DNA from: Flavobacterium hiemivividum
GTDB lineage: Bacteria; Bacteroidota; Bacteroidia; Flavobacteriales; Flavobacteriaceae
Direction: 5' to 3'
Length of the DNA stretch: 64,000 bases
Assembly (NCBI RefSeq): GCF_004349145.1
Contig: NZ_SMFO01000004.1
Coordinates: forward strand, 232,637-296,636
A program made the position numbers and the translations under genes. The notes beneath the pieces are model-generated. The model was given only the letters and a program-made list of their open reading frames with translations. It had not been told where the DNA came from and made no database searches. This document shows positions 35,766-44,083 of the stretch, piece after piece (positions within the stretch are counted from its first letter, which is position 1; every line of letters begins with the position of its first letter).

Positions 35766-37631
35766 ATGTCGAGTATCATTCAATTGCTTCCTGATCATGT
35801 CGCTAACCAAATTGCTGCTGGAGAAGTCGTACAAAGACCTGCTTCTGTTGTCAAAGAACTACTTGAAAACGCGGTCGATGCAAAGGCTACAGACATTAAA
35901 TTAATTATTAAAGATGCCGGGAAAGCGTTAGTTCAGGTGATTGATAATGGACAGGGAATGAATGTTACTGATGCGCGTTTGTGTTTTGAACGCCACGCAA
36001 CTTCAAAAATTCGTAAGGCTGAGGATTTATTTTCTTTACATACAAAAGGGTTTCGCGGTGAGGCATTAGCTTCCATTGCTGCGATTGCTCACGTGGAGAT
36101 GAAAACCAAACAAGATCAAGAAGAGTTAGGAACCCAAATTATTATTGAAGGCAGTAAGTTTGTCTCGCAGGAAGTAGCGGTTTTGCCCAAAGGAACATCA
36201 TTTGCGGTTAAAAACCTGTTTTTCAATATTCCTGCACGCCGTAATTTTTTAAAGTCGGATACAGTGGAGTACCGTCATATCATTGATGAGTTCCAACGTG
36301 TTGCATTGGCACACCCAAATATCTATTTTACTTTTTTTCATAATGGAAGCGAAATGTTCAATTTGCCTCCTTCAAGCATAAGACAACGAATTGTTGCTGT
36401 TTTTTCTGGTAAAACCAATGAAAAATTGGTTCCTGTTCAAGAAGAAACTGAAATTGTGACAATTCAAGGTTTTGCCTGTAAACCTGAGTTTGCCAAAAAA
36501 AGTAGGGGTGAGCAGTTTTTCTTTGTTAATGATCGATTCATTAAAAGCGGTTATTTGCATCATGCAATCATGGCTGCTTACGATGGACTTTTGAAAGATG
36601 GTGCGCAACCTAGTTATTTCTTATATTTAACGGTGCCGCCTAATACTATTGATATTAATATTCATCCTACTAAAACAGAGATTAAATTTGATGATGAACA
36701 TGCTTTGTATGCGATTTTAAGAGCGTCTGTAAAGCACAGTTTAGGACAGTTTAACGTCGCGCCGGTTTTAGATTTTGATAGAGATTCAAATTTAGATACG
36801 CCTTATAGTTATAAAGATTTAGAAGGAGCAACGCCTACGATACAAGTAGATAGTACTTTCAATCCTTTTTCTGATGATAAAGTAAACAAACATTATTCTG
36901 GTGGAGCTAGTTCGAATTATAAAAAACCGGAGCCAACAGCAAATTGGGAAAGTCTTTATGTGGGACTAAAACAAGAGGTTGATTTTATTTCCGGGACCAC
37001 TGATTTTTCATTCGAAACTGAGGAAGTGACAGGTTCGCTGTTTAATGAAGAAGACGTCGAAAAGACCGTTAATACTGCATACCAAATTCATAAAAAATAT
37101 ATCGTTTCTCCCATAAAATCAGGGATGGTTATTGTGGATCAGCAGCGAGCACATCAAAGAGTGCTGTATGAGCAGTTTTTGACAAATATGACTGTGCATC
37201 AAGCATCCAGTCAGCAATTGTTATTTCCTTTGGATTTGTTCTTTTCGGCTAATGAAATGGAGCTTATCGAGGACTTAAAACTTTCGCTAGTAAATACTGG
37301 TTTTGTTTTTGAAGAGACTAGTCCTGATCATGTTGTGATTTCGGGAATTCCGGTAAATGTTACCGAAAGTGAGGTTTCTCTAGTTTTAGAACAATTACTA
37401 AGCGATTTACAAGACGGAATTCCCGACAGCAGTTTTAGTCAAAATGATACGATTGCAAAATCTATGGCCAAAAGTTTAGCTGTAAAAACAGGAACTTCTT
37501 TATCTATTAAAGAACAAGAAAACTTGGTAAACGGACTTTTTGCCTGTAAAGACCCTAATGTTTCCCCTTTTCAAAAACCAACTTTCATCACCATGCGTGT
37601 GGAAGATTTAGACAAAAAATTTGCACTATGA
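35766..37631 (+). CDS. mutL: DNA mismatch repair protein MutL
   Basis: A 621-residue mismatch repair matchmaker. The N-terminal GHKL ATPase is intact: ANQIAAGEVVQRPASVVKEL, DNGQGM, HATSKI and the GFRGEALASI loop. The C-terminal dimerisation region carries a DQQRAHQRVLYE segment at 458-469, where endonuclease-type MutL proteins have DQHAxxExxxxE, so the H and the first E are both Gln here. The late ACK/CPHGRP motif region reads FACKDPNVSPFQKPTF, without the CPHGRP cysteine or histidine. The endonuclease active site therefore looks degenerate. Its stop codon overlaps the first rhomboid gene's start (ATGA). Confidence 0.95.
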   Translation: MSSIIQLLPDHVANQIAAGEVVQRPASVVKELLENAVDAKATDIKLIIKDAGKALVQVIDNGQGMNVTDARLCFERHATSKIRKAEDLFSLHTKGFRGEALASIAAIAHVEMKTKQDQEELGTQIIIEGSKFVSQEVAVLPKGTSFAVKNLFFNIPARRNFLKSDTVEYRHIIDEFQRVALAHPNIYFTFFHNGSEMFNLPPSSIRQRIVAVFSGKTNEKLVPVQEETEIVTIQGFACKPEFAKKSRGEQFFFVNDRFIKSGYLHHAIMAAYDGLLKDGAQPSYFLYLTVPPNTIDINIHPTKTEIKFDDEHALYAILRASVKHSLGQFNVAPVLDFDRDSNLDTPYSYKDLEGATPTIQVDSTFNPFSDDKVNKHYSGGASSNYKKPEPTANWESLYVGLKQEVDFISGTTDFSFETEEVTGSLFNEEDVEKTVNTAYQIHKKYIVSPIKSGMVIVDQQRAHQRVLYEQFLTNMTVHQASSQQLLFPLDLFFSANEMELIEDLKLSLVNTGFVFEETSPDHVVISGIPVNVTESEVSLVLEQLLSDLQDGIPDSSFSQNDTIAKSMAKSLAVKTGTSLSIKEQENLVNGLFACKDPNVSPFQKPTFITMRVEDLDKKFAL

Positions 37632-38374
37632 GAAATGTAACCGAAACCGTAAAACAGTTAATTATAATTAATGTTCTTTTTTTTATTGGAACATTAATCG
37701 TTGGAGATCCTGCTTATAAGATGTTAGCGATGTTTTTTCCTGAAAATTCAAGCTTTCAATTTTGGCAGCCTATCTCGCATATGTTTATGCACGGGGGCTA
37801 TATGCATATTTTTTTCAATATGTTTGCTTTGTATTCATTTGGGTCGGCATTGGAAAGTTTTTGGGGAAGTAAAAAGTTTTTATTCTTCTATATTTCTTGC
37901 GGTTTAGGTGCGGCAATGCTGCATACAGGAATCAATTATTACTATTTCATCGATGCGGTAAATACACTGGAAGCGAATGGTTTTCCTAAGTCTGAAATTG
38001 TTCAAATTTTAAACCAAGGAAAGATAAACACTCAATGGCAAGAGCTGTTAACTGCGTCACAATATGAAAATTTTATTAGTGCTTATATGGGAACTGTTGT
38101 TGGAGCTTCTGGCGCTATTTATGGTGTAATTGTGGCCTTTGCATTCATGTTTCCTAATGCTGAATTAGCCTTGATGTTTATTCCTGTGCCCATAAAAGCA
38201 AAGTATTTTGTACCCGGTTTAGTTTTAGTAGATTTGTATTTAGGAGTCTCTGGGCAATCTATTTTCGGTGGTGGTGGAATCGCACACTTTGCTCACGTAG
38301 GTGGGGCTTTATTTGGCTTTTTAATTATGTGGTATTGGAAGAAGAATCAGTTTAATGATAACAGATGGAACTAA
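37628..38374 (+). CDS. Rhomboid-family intramembrane serine protease (first of a pair)
   Basis: A 248-residue polytopic membrane protein with about six or seven helices. The catalytic dyad is S161 in GASG (159-162) and H223 in HFAHVGGALFG, and the L1-loop HMFMHGGYMHIFFNMFAL is present. A roughly 45-residue insertion follows helix 3 (NYYYFIDAVNT... TASQYENF). It overlaps the mutL stop by 4 bp, so translation is coupled. Rhomboids cut single-pass membrane proteins within or next to the membrane; the substrate is unknown. A second rhomboid follows 46 bp on. Confidence 0.93.
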   Translation: MRNVTETVKQLIIINVLFFIGTLIVGDPAYKMLAMFFPENSSFQFWQPISHMFMHGGYMHIFFNMFALYSFGSALESFWGSKKFLFFYISCGLGAAMLHTGINYYYFIDAVNTLEANGFPKSEIVQILNQGKINTQWQELLTASQYENFISAYMGTVVGASGAIYGVIVAFAFMFPNAELALMFIPVPIKAKYFVPGLVLVDLYLGVSGQSIFGGGGIAHFAHVGGALFGFLIMWYWKKNQFNDNRWN

Positions 38375-38420
38375 AAAGTTTCTAATTATGTGCTATTATA
38401 AAACAACCTAAAAACAAAGA

Positions 38421-39284
38421 ATGAATATATTAGATGACTTAAAAATGCAGTATAAAATGGGTGGTGTGGCCCATAGATTAATCTACTGGAATGTTGGTTG
38501 CTTCCTAGTTTCATTGGTCTTTTTCTATGACTTTAAGTCGGGTTCGTTTTATTTTCCTGATTGGGTTGCTTTGTCGACAGAGCTTTCTGCTTTTGGATTA
38601 AAACCGTGGACATTTTTAACATATTCCTTTTTTCATGATGGTTTTTGGCATTTGCTATTTAATATGGTGGTTTTTAATTTTGCCAGTTCGCTGTTTTTAA
38701 CTTTTTTCACCCAAAAGCAGTTATTAGGATTGTATATTTTGAGTGCTATTTTTGCTGGAATAGCGTTTGTAACCGGTTATTTCGTTTTGAATTTAAGTGC
38801 TTCGATTGTAGGTGCCTCTGCAGCAATTATGGCTGTGTTAGTAGCTGTAACGACTTATCAACCATTGATGAATGTTAGGTTGTTGTTGATAGGTAATATT
38901 AAATTGTGGCATATCACGGCGGTGATATTACTATTAGATCTCATGCAATTCCGTTTAGACAATACCGGCGGGCACATCTCTCATCTAGCTGGAGCTTTGT
39001 TTGGTTTTATTTTTATCCGAGTACTTCAAAACGGAACTGATTTAAGTCAAATCGTGACAGGTTTTATTACGTTTTTCACCAATTTAGTTAAAAAATCACC
39101 TTCAACACCATTTAGAAAAGTGCATAAGAATTATGCTAAACCTGCAGAAAATAGGGCTTCTAAAATTATTACAAAAGACAAAGCGCAACAGCAAATTGAT
39201 GAAATCTTGGATAAAATTAGCCAATCAGGTTACGATAGTTTGACTAAAGAAGAGAAAGAATTTTTGTTTAAGGCTGGAAAATAA
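38421..39284 (+). CDS. Rhomboid-family intramembrane protease, variant active site
   Basis: A 287-residue protein with six predicted helices and a soluble C-terminal tail of about 65 residues. The Ser motif is GASA (131-134, S133) instead of GxSG. The partner His H188 is in HISHLAGALFG, and the FFHDGFWHLLFNMVVF loop is conserved. The dyad residues are retained, so activity is plausible despite the Gly to Ala change. The tail ends in a charged segment (QQQIDEILDKISQSGYDSLT) like the GYDSLTKEEKEFLFK tails common in Bacteroidota rhomboids. Confidence 0.9.
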   Translation: MNILDDLKMQYKMGGVAHRLIYWNVGCFLVSLVFFYDFKSGSFYFPDWVALSTELSAFGLKPWTFLTYSFFHDGFWHLLFNMVVFNFASSLFLTFFTQKQLLGLYILSAIFAGIAFVTGYFVLNLSASIVGASAAIMAVLVAVTTYQPLMNVRLLLIGNIKLWHITAVILLLDLMQFRLDNTGGHISHLAGALFGFIFIRVLQNGTDLSQIVTGFITFFTNLVKKSPSTPFRKVHKNYAKPAENRASKIITKDKAQQQIDEILDKISQSGYDSLTKEEKEFLFKAGK

Positions 39285-39365
39285 GTGCGTTATAGCAACT
39301 TTAGAAATAAATTAAGAAAATACCCGTTATTATTTTATTAAGCGGTTAATGGAACAAGTAAAAAT

Positions 39366-40412
39366 ATGAAAAATCTTTCCTGGTTCAATAAAGCAATGTA
39401 TAGTTTGAACGTCGTTCTTATTATTGTCACTTTTGTCGCTTATATTTTACCGTTTTTAGCTCCAAAGATTTTCCCGATATTATCTGTTTTGACCCTTTTG
39501 ATGCCATTGTTTTTCATACTAAATGGTCTGTTTTTTATCTATTGGGGTTTTCAGTTCAAGAAACGAATGATTTTGTCTGGATTGGTGCTGCTGATTGGGA
39601 TTACATTCATAAATAAATTTTATAAGTTTTCTGCCAAAGAATACCCTTCTGACGAAAAGAATTTTACCGTTATGAGCTACAATGTGCGCTTGTTTAACCT
39701 GTTTAAATGGCTAGATAAACCAGATGTCGCTGGGGATATTTTAGAGTTTATAAACGATAAAAACCCGGATATTTTATGCATTCAGGAATTTTCGTCTTCG
39801 GCAGTTATTGACCTGAAAGTGTATCCTCATAAATACATATTAATGGAGGGGAATAAAATTAAAACGGGGCAAGCTATTTTTTCGAAGTTTCCTATCATAA
39901 ATCAAGGAAATGTTGTTTTGCCAAGTACTAATAACAGTGTTATTTATGCCGATATAAAAAAAGGTAAAGATATCATTAGGGTGTATAATATGCATTTGCA
40001 ATCTATAAAGATCTCGCCTGATGTTAGTGAAATATCGGAGAATATTGACGTGATTAATAAGGATAAATCCCAAATGATGCTGAGTCGAATTAGTAAGGCT
40101 TTTAAGCTTCAACAGCAACAAGCAGAGATTTTTAAAAAACATGAAAAAGAATCTGATTACCCGATTATCATATGTGGCGATATGAATAACAGCGCATTCT
40201 CTTATGTTTATCGAAATATTAAAGGCAGTTTAAAAGATAGTTTTGAAGAAGCAGGAGTAGGTTTTGGAGCAACTTATAAGTTCAAGTATTACCCCACCAG
40301 AATTGATTATATTTTTGCAGATGAGAAGATGACTGTTAAAAAGTTTGAAAGCTTTTCGGACTTTGAAAATTCCGACCATTATCCCATTATGGCGAAGTTG
40401 TCATTGGAATAA
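39366..40412 (+). CDS. Endonuclease/exonuclease/phosphatase family protein, membrane-anchored
   Basis: A 348-residue protein with three N-terminal transmembrane helices (about 10-85) and an extracytoplasmic EEP domain. Catalytic landmarks are MSYNVRLFN, CIQEF (metal-binding Glu), YNMHLQS, ICGDMNN and the final SDHYPIMA. EEP enzymes hydrolyse phosphodiesters of nucleic acids or lipids; the substrate is unknown. It follows the rhomboids, as in related genomes as far as I recall. Its stop and the wbqC stop converge 14 bp apart. Confidence 0.9.
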   Translation: MKNLSWFNKAMYSLNVVLIIVTFVAYILPFLAPKIFPILSVLTLLMPLFFILNGLFFIYWGFQFKKRMILSGLVLLIGITFINKFYKFSAKEYPSDEKNFTVMSYNVRLFNLFKWLDKPDVAGDILEFINDKNPDILCIQEFSSSAVIDLKVYPHKYILMEGNKIKTGQAIFSKFPIINQGNVVLPSTNNSVIYADIKKGKDIIRVYNMHLQSIKISPDVSEISENIDVINKDKSQMMLSRISKAFKLQQQQAEIFKKHEKESDYPIIICGDMNNSAFSYVYRNIKGSLKDSFEEAGVGFGATYKFKYYPTRIDYIFADEKMTVKKFESFSDFENSDHYPIMAKLSLE

Positions 40413-40426
40413 AAATACAGTGACTT

Positions 40427-41053
40427 TTATTTAAGCGCTAACTTTTGGTTTTTTAAATAATCTAAAGTAAATTTTCCTTCATTGAAGATTAAGTCTAACA
40501 CACTTAGGTTGTTGATGAAGCCATGCTTGTCCTCAAATACTTGCATGTATCTTTCAAAAGAAGAAGGATCTTTTTTTCCGTCAGCTAGAAACCTATAATC
40601 TAAAATTAAATCAGTATTATCTTGTTGAATGTATTCGGTGGTTTTCGTAGACTCAAACTTTACACGCATACATTTAGATATAATTTCTAAGGTCTCAAAA
40701 TTTAAATCCAACAGGAATTTGTGCTTTTTTTCGAAAAAAGGACGGATATCATCTTCAAAAAATTCAAAGAAAGGAGAGCTTTTATAGGCTGTTTCTAGTG
40801 ATTTGTAATGTTGCTTTTGCCAGTCAAAATCAGTGTCAACCTGAATATCTTTAGTCTTTTGATGGTTGTCTTTAGAGTGCTTAACGGGGATATTCAGTAG
40901 TAGAATTCCATTAGGACTATAGATATAAGTACGGTTGCGGTTGGTTTGTTTCTGGAAATTATCCTCTATTTCATAAATAATACTGTCAGCTTGTGACATG
41001 GCGACAAAATGGCTTATTGATGGGAAATAGGTAGGATGAAGTAGTGTATTCAT
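40427..41053 (-). CDS. WbqC family protein
   Basis: A 208-residue cytoplasmic protein of the WbqC-like family (opening LLHPTYFPSISHFVAMSQAD, ILLLNIPVKHSKDN, IQVDTDFDWQKQHYKSLETAYKSSPFFEFFEDDI). The family is named from an O-antigen cluster gene, but its biochemistry is unclear. In this position it is the last gene of the parA-to-wbqC block, downstream of lepB. Confidence 0.9.
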   Translation of the reverse strand: MNTLLHPTYFPSISHFVAMSQADSIIYEIEDNFQKQTNRNRTYIYSPNGILLLNIPVKHSKDNHQKTKDIQVDTDFDWQKQHYKSLETAYKSSPFFEFFEDDIRPFFEKKHKFLLDLNFETLEIISKCMRVKFESTKTTEYIQQDNTDLILDYRFLADGKKDPSSFERYMQVFEDKHGFINNLSVLDLIFNEGKFTLDYLKNQKLALK

Positions 41054-41067
41054 TGTATTGTTTTTTG

Positions 41068-41114
41068 TTTTAGGTTTAAAGTTCCATGTTATCCATGAAA
41101 CTTTAAACCTAAAA
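41068..41114. repeat. Intergenic hairpin between lepB and wbqC, GTTTAAAGT-type
   Basis: Arms 41068-41088 and 41094-41114 pair over 21 bp with one mismatch, around the 5-nt loop TTATC. The arms carry AGGTTTAAAGT, shared with the lipA-gapA hairpin. It sits immediately after the lepB stop and 15 bp before wbqC, without a U-run on the minus strand. Confidence 0.55.
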
Positions 41115-41121
41115 CTTTAAA

Positions 41122-42696
41122 CTAGATATTATTTTTTGCTTTTCTTTTTTTCCAAAAATACTCACCTACAAAAAAGGCTGCTAATGCAATTAAGAAGTAT
41201 TTAAAATAAGATTCAGGTTGCCCTTCGCCATTAACAGTTGTGAAAACTCGATCCCACCTCACTTTATTCAGGCCTTTTCCATTCGTGTCCCAGCTCAACC
41301 AGATGAATACTGGTTTACCTACAACGTGATTTTCGGGTACAAATCCCCAGTAACGGCTATCTTCAGAGTTGTGACGGTTGTCACCCATCATATAATAGTA
41401 ATTTTGTTTGAAAGTGTACTCTTTAATAAGCTCGCCATTTAGTCTTATTTCGCCTCCTGTAACTTTAAGATCGTTTTTTTCTCCGTTATCTTTCAGCTCA
41501 TAGTCAGTGATGATTCTTTGATAAAAAGGTAATGTCTCTGCAGTAAGCGCTACTGTTTTTCCTCTTTCAGGAATATATATGGGACCTAAATTGTCTTGAT
41601 TCCAGTTATTGATGTGCGGGAAAATACCGTTTTCTGTTCCTTTAGCAATTTCTTGGGTTACAGCAGTAATTCCAGGTACGTTTCGTAGTCTAGCGGCTCC
41701 ATCAGCGGTTAGTGCTCTAAATATTAATGTATCTTTTAAATCACTCTTATAGCCTACAGCGTCAGTGATGTCCATGCTTCTTAATAGATATTCGAAATCA
41801 ATTGGCGTTTTTCCGTCTAAAGCTACTGAATATGAAAACTGAGGTTTTGCTCTTTCAGGCAGTTGCAGCACTTTTCCATCGATATAAACAATACCATCTT
41901 TTATAGACAAACTGTCTCCAGGAACTCCTACACATCTTTTTACATAATTCGATTTTTTGTCGATTGGTTTGATTACGCCGGGTCTTCCCTTTGGTTCAAA
42001 AAAGTAATGTACAGTATCTACAGGCCAGTTAAAAACGACAATATCTGATCGTTTGATATCTTCTATTCCAGGTAACCTTAAGTACGGTATTTGTGGCCAT
42101 TTCAGGTACGATGGTGATTTAGTCATCGGTATAGAGTCGTGAACCATTGGCAAGGCAACAGCAGTCATAGGCACTCTGGCTCCATAATTAACTTTGCTTA
42201 CAAACAGGAAATCTCCCACTAATAATGACTTTTCTAAAGAGGATGTCGGAATCGTGTATGGTTGTACGAAATAAGTATGTACTATTGTTGCGACGATGAT
42301 TGCAAACAATAAAGAGCTTATCGTATCGGCGGTTTTATTGTGCGGTTGAGTGCTTCTGTCAGCAATGTATTCTAATTTTTGAGTGTAATTGACATAATAG
42401 ATATACAATCCACAAGTAATTATTCCTAAAAAAGTGTCTAAGCTTGTTTTTTTTCCAAAACTTCTCAAAGTTTCGATCCAGATTACAGGAAACATTATCA
42501 AGTTGATAATTGGAATAAAAAGCAATAGTGTCCACCAAGTAGGGCGGCCAATGATTTTCATTAAAACAATAGCGTTGTAAACTGGAATTGCTGCTTCCCA
42601 ACGTTTTCTGCCGGCGGCTTCATATAGTTTCCAAGTTCCTAAAAAGTGAACTATTTGTACAAGTAGGAAAAACACAAACCATTGATATAGAGACAT
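41122..42696 (-). CDS. lepB: Signal peptidase I
   Basis: A 524-residue inner-membrane peptidase that removes signal peptides. N-terminal helices occupy about 5-22, 52-75, 88-106 and 124-142. The nucleophile is S153 in TIPTSSLEKSL. The general base is K253 in YVKRCVGVPGDS. The GDNRHNSEDSRYWGFV box lies near 436-451, and a C-terminal helix follows near 500-515. At 524 residues it is much longer than the E. coli enzyme, mainly through the four-helix N-terminus and a large insertion (about 280-420), which is usual in Bacteroidota. It follows dapB. Confidence 0.95.
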   Translation of the reverse strand: MSLYQWFVFFLLVQIVHFLGTWKLYEAAGRKRWEAAIPVYNAIVLMKIIGRPTWWTLLLFIPIINLIMFPVIWIETLRSFGKKTSLDTFLGIITCGLYIYYVNYTQKLEYIADRSTQPHNKTADTISSLLFAIIVATIVHTYFVQPYTIPTSSLEKSLLVGDFLFVSKVNYGARVPMTAVALPMVHDSIPMTKSPSYLKWPQIPYLRLPGIEDIKRSDIVVFNWPVDTVHYFFEPKGRPGVIKPIDKKSNYVKRCVGVPGDSLSIKDGIVYIDGKVLQLPERAKPQFSYSVALDGKTPIDFEYLLRSMDITDAVGYKSDLKDTLIFRALTADGAARLRNVPGITAVTQEIAKGTENGIFPHINNWNQDNLGPIYIPERGKTVALTAETLPFYQRIITDYELKDNGEKNDLKVTGGEIRLNGELIKEYTFKQNYYYMMGDNRHNSEDSRYWGFVPENHVVGKPVFIWLSWDTNGKGLNKVRWDRVFTTVNGEGQPESYFKYFLIALAAFFVGEYFWKKRKAKNNI

Positions 42697-42722
42697 AGCT
42701 TAATTTTTTAGTTATAAAGAAC

Positions 42723-42745
42723 GGGAAGTTTAAAAGATACTTCCC
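42723..42745 (-). terminator. Short hairpin between dapB and lepB
   Basis: GGGAAGT pairs with ACTTCCC over a 9-nt loop in the 66-bp gap. The minus-strand sequence downstream has no strong U-run, so it may be an intercistronic hairpin and not a full terminator. Confidence 0.35.
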
Positions 42746-42762
42746 TTAAAAAGTGATTTGAT

Positions 42763-43464
42763 TTATTTTAATTCTAAGACGTCTTTCATTGTGAAAACGC
42801 CCTGTTTTCCCACAATCCATTCTGCCGCTATTACAGCTCCAAGAGCAAATCCTTCACGATTGTGTGCGGTATGTTTTATCTCGATACTGTCAACAACTGA
42901 GTTATATGTTACCGTATGTGTTCCAGGAACCGTTCCGATTCTTTTTGCTTCAATATGAATTTCATTTGCTGCGGGCACATCTAGAGTCCAATTAGTGTAA
43001 TTGCTATTTTCCATTACTCCTTTGGCTAAAGAAATAGCAGTTCCGCTAGGTGCATCCAGTTTTTGAGTATGGTGAATTTCCTCCATATCAATACTGTAAT
43101 TATCTAGTTTAGCCATCATTTTGGCTAGGTATTCGTTTATTTCGAAAAATATATTAACTCCTAAACTAAAGTTGGAGCTGGATATGAAAGCACCGTTTTT
43201 TTCAGTGCAAAGTGCGACCATTTCGTCATAATGTTCCAACCAACCTGTTGTCCCTGAAATTACAGGTACATTAGCAAGAAAACAATTCGAAATATTAGGA
43301 ACCGCTGCTGTAGGAACGCTGAAGTCGATGGCAACATCGGCAGTAGAGAGTCCGTCATAGGTGTTGTTTTCATCTTTTTTCAAGACAATCTCATGACCTC
43401 TTTCCTGTGCAATTCTTTCGATTACTTGACCCATTTTTCCGTATCCTAAAAGCGCAATTTTCAT
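42763..43464 (-). CDS. dapB: 4-hydroxy-tetrahydrodipicolinate reductase
   Basis: A 233-residue NAD(P)H-dependent enzyme of lysine and diaminopimelate synthesis. It has the Rossmann start IALLGYGKMGQVIE, the catalytic segment EIHHTQKLDAPSGTA (with the His and Lys of the family) and the C-terminal VLELK. It is part of the compact minus-strand block between DUF5683 and lepB. Confidence 0.95.
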   Translation of the reverse strand: MKIALLGYGKMGQVIERIAQERGHEIVLKKDENNTYDGLSTADVAIDFSVPTAAVPNISNCFLANVPVISGTTGWLEHYDEMVALCTEKNGAFISSSNFSLGVNIFFEINEYLAKMMAKLDNYSIDMEEIHHTQKLDAPSGTAISLAKGVMENSNYTNWTLDVPAANEIHIEAKRIGTVPGTHTVTYNSVVDSIEIKHTAHNREGFALGAVIAAEWIVGKQGVFTMKDVLELK

Positions 43465-43522
43465 TTGGTATTTATTTATAAATTAAAAAAGAAGGTTCTA
43501 AACGAGCTATTTCGATTAGAAT

Positions 43523-44083
43523 CTAAAAATTATAATTAAAGGTTAGACCCACATTTGTCTTTAATGTTACATCATTAGGATAAATTACAGGTCGTACTGA
43601 TAAGTTTTCGTCAACGTTAAACTGCAGTAAGGCCGCATCGACGTTAGCGTCAATAATATTTAAAGCATAGAATGCCACTACAAACAAGGAAGATAAATCA
43701 CGATTACGCTGATAGAATTTTTGTCCCGCAATTAATCGAGAGTCATCTAGATAAGAGAAATTATCATCATTATAACCTTCAAGTCTACGTTTATAAGCAT
43801 CTCGATATTGGTGGTATTTTTTATTATTGTCTAAGTAGAAATAAAGACTGGTTCCCATGGCTCCATAAACAAGTGGGATTTTCCAATATTTTTTATTGTA
43901 AGCCTGCCCCAGACCTGGTAAAATGGCAGAATAGAAAGCTGCTTTTGCAGGAGTTAAGGGATCGATATTGTTTGATAATATCGTGTCTTTAGCTACGAGA
44001 GTCGTTTCTTTTTTTCCTTGCGCAAAAAGAGTGGTGTGTCCTACAATAAAAAAGAACATTCCTATGTAAAGAAATTTATTCAC
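43523..44083 (-). CDS. DUF5683 domain-containing protein
   Basis: A 186-residue envelope protein with a signal peptide (about 1-21). The DUF5683 region (about 45-140) shows PAKAAFYSAILPGLGQAYNKKYWKIPLVYG and one or two membrane-like segments. The start codon is GTG, overlapping the parB stop by 1 bp (TAGTG), so it is translationally coupled to parB. Function unknown; the gene is regularly found next to parB in Flavobacteriaceae, as far as I recall. Confidence 0.9.
   Translation of the reverse strand: MNKFLYIGMFFFIVGHTTLFAQGKKETTLVAKDTILSNNIDPLTPAKAAFYSAILPGLGQAYNKKYWKIPLVYGAMGTSLYFYLDNNKKYHQYRDAYKRRLEGYNDDNFSYLDDSRLIAGQKFYQRNRDLSSLFVVAFYALNIIDANVDAALLQFNVDENLSVRPVIYPNDVTLKTNVGLTFNYNF

Noticed and set aside
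36091..36106. CACGTG-centred sequence in mutL as a parS site for ParB
   Set aside because: The flanks do not match the parS palindrome; it lies inside a conserved coding region.
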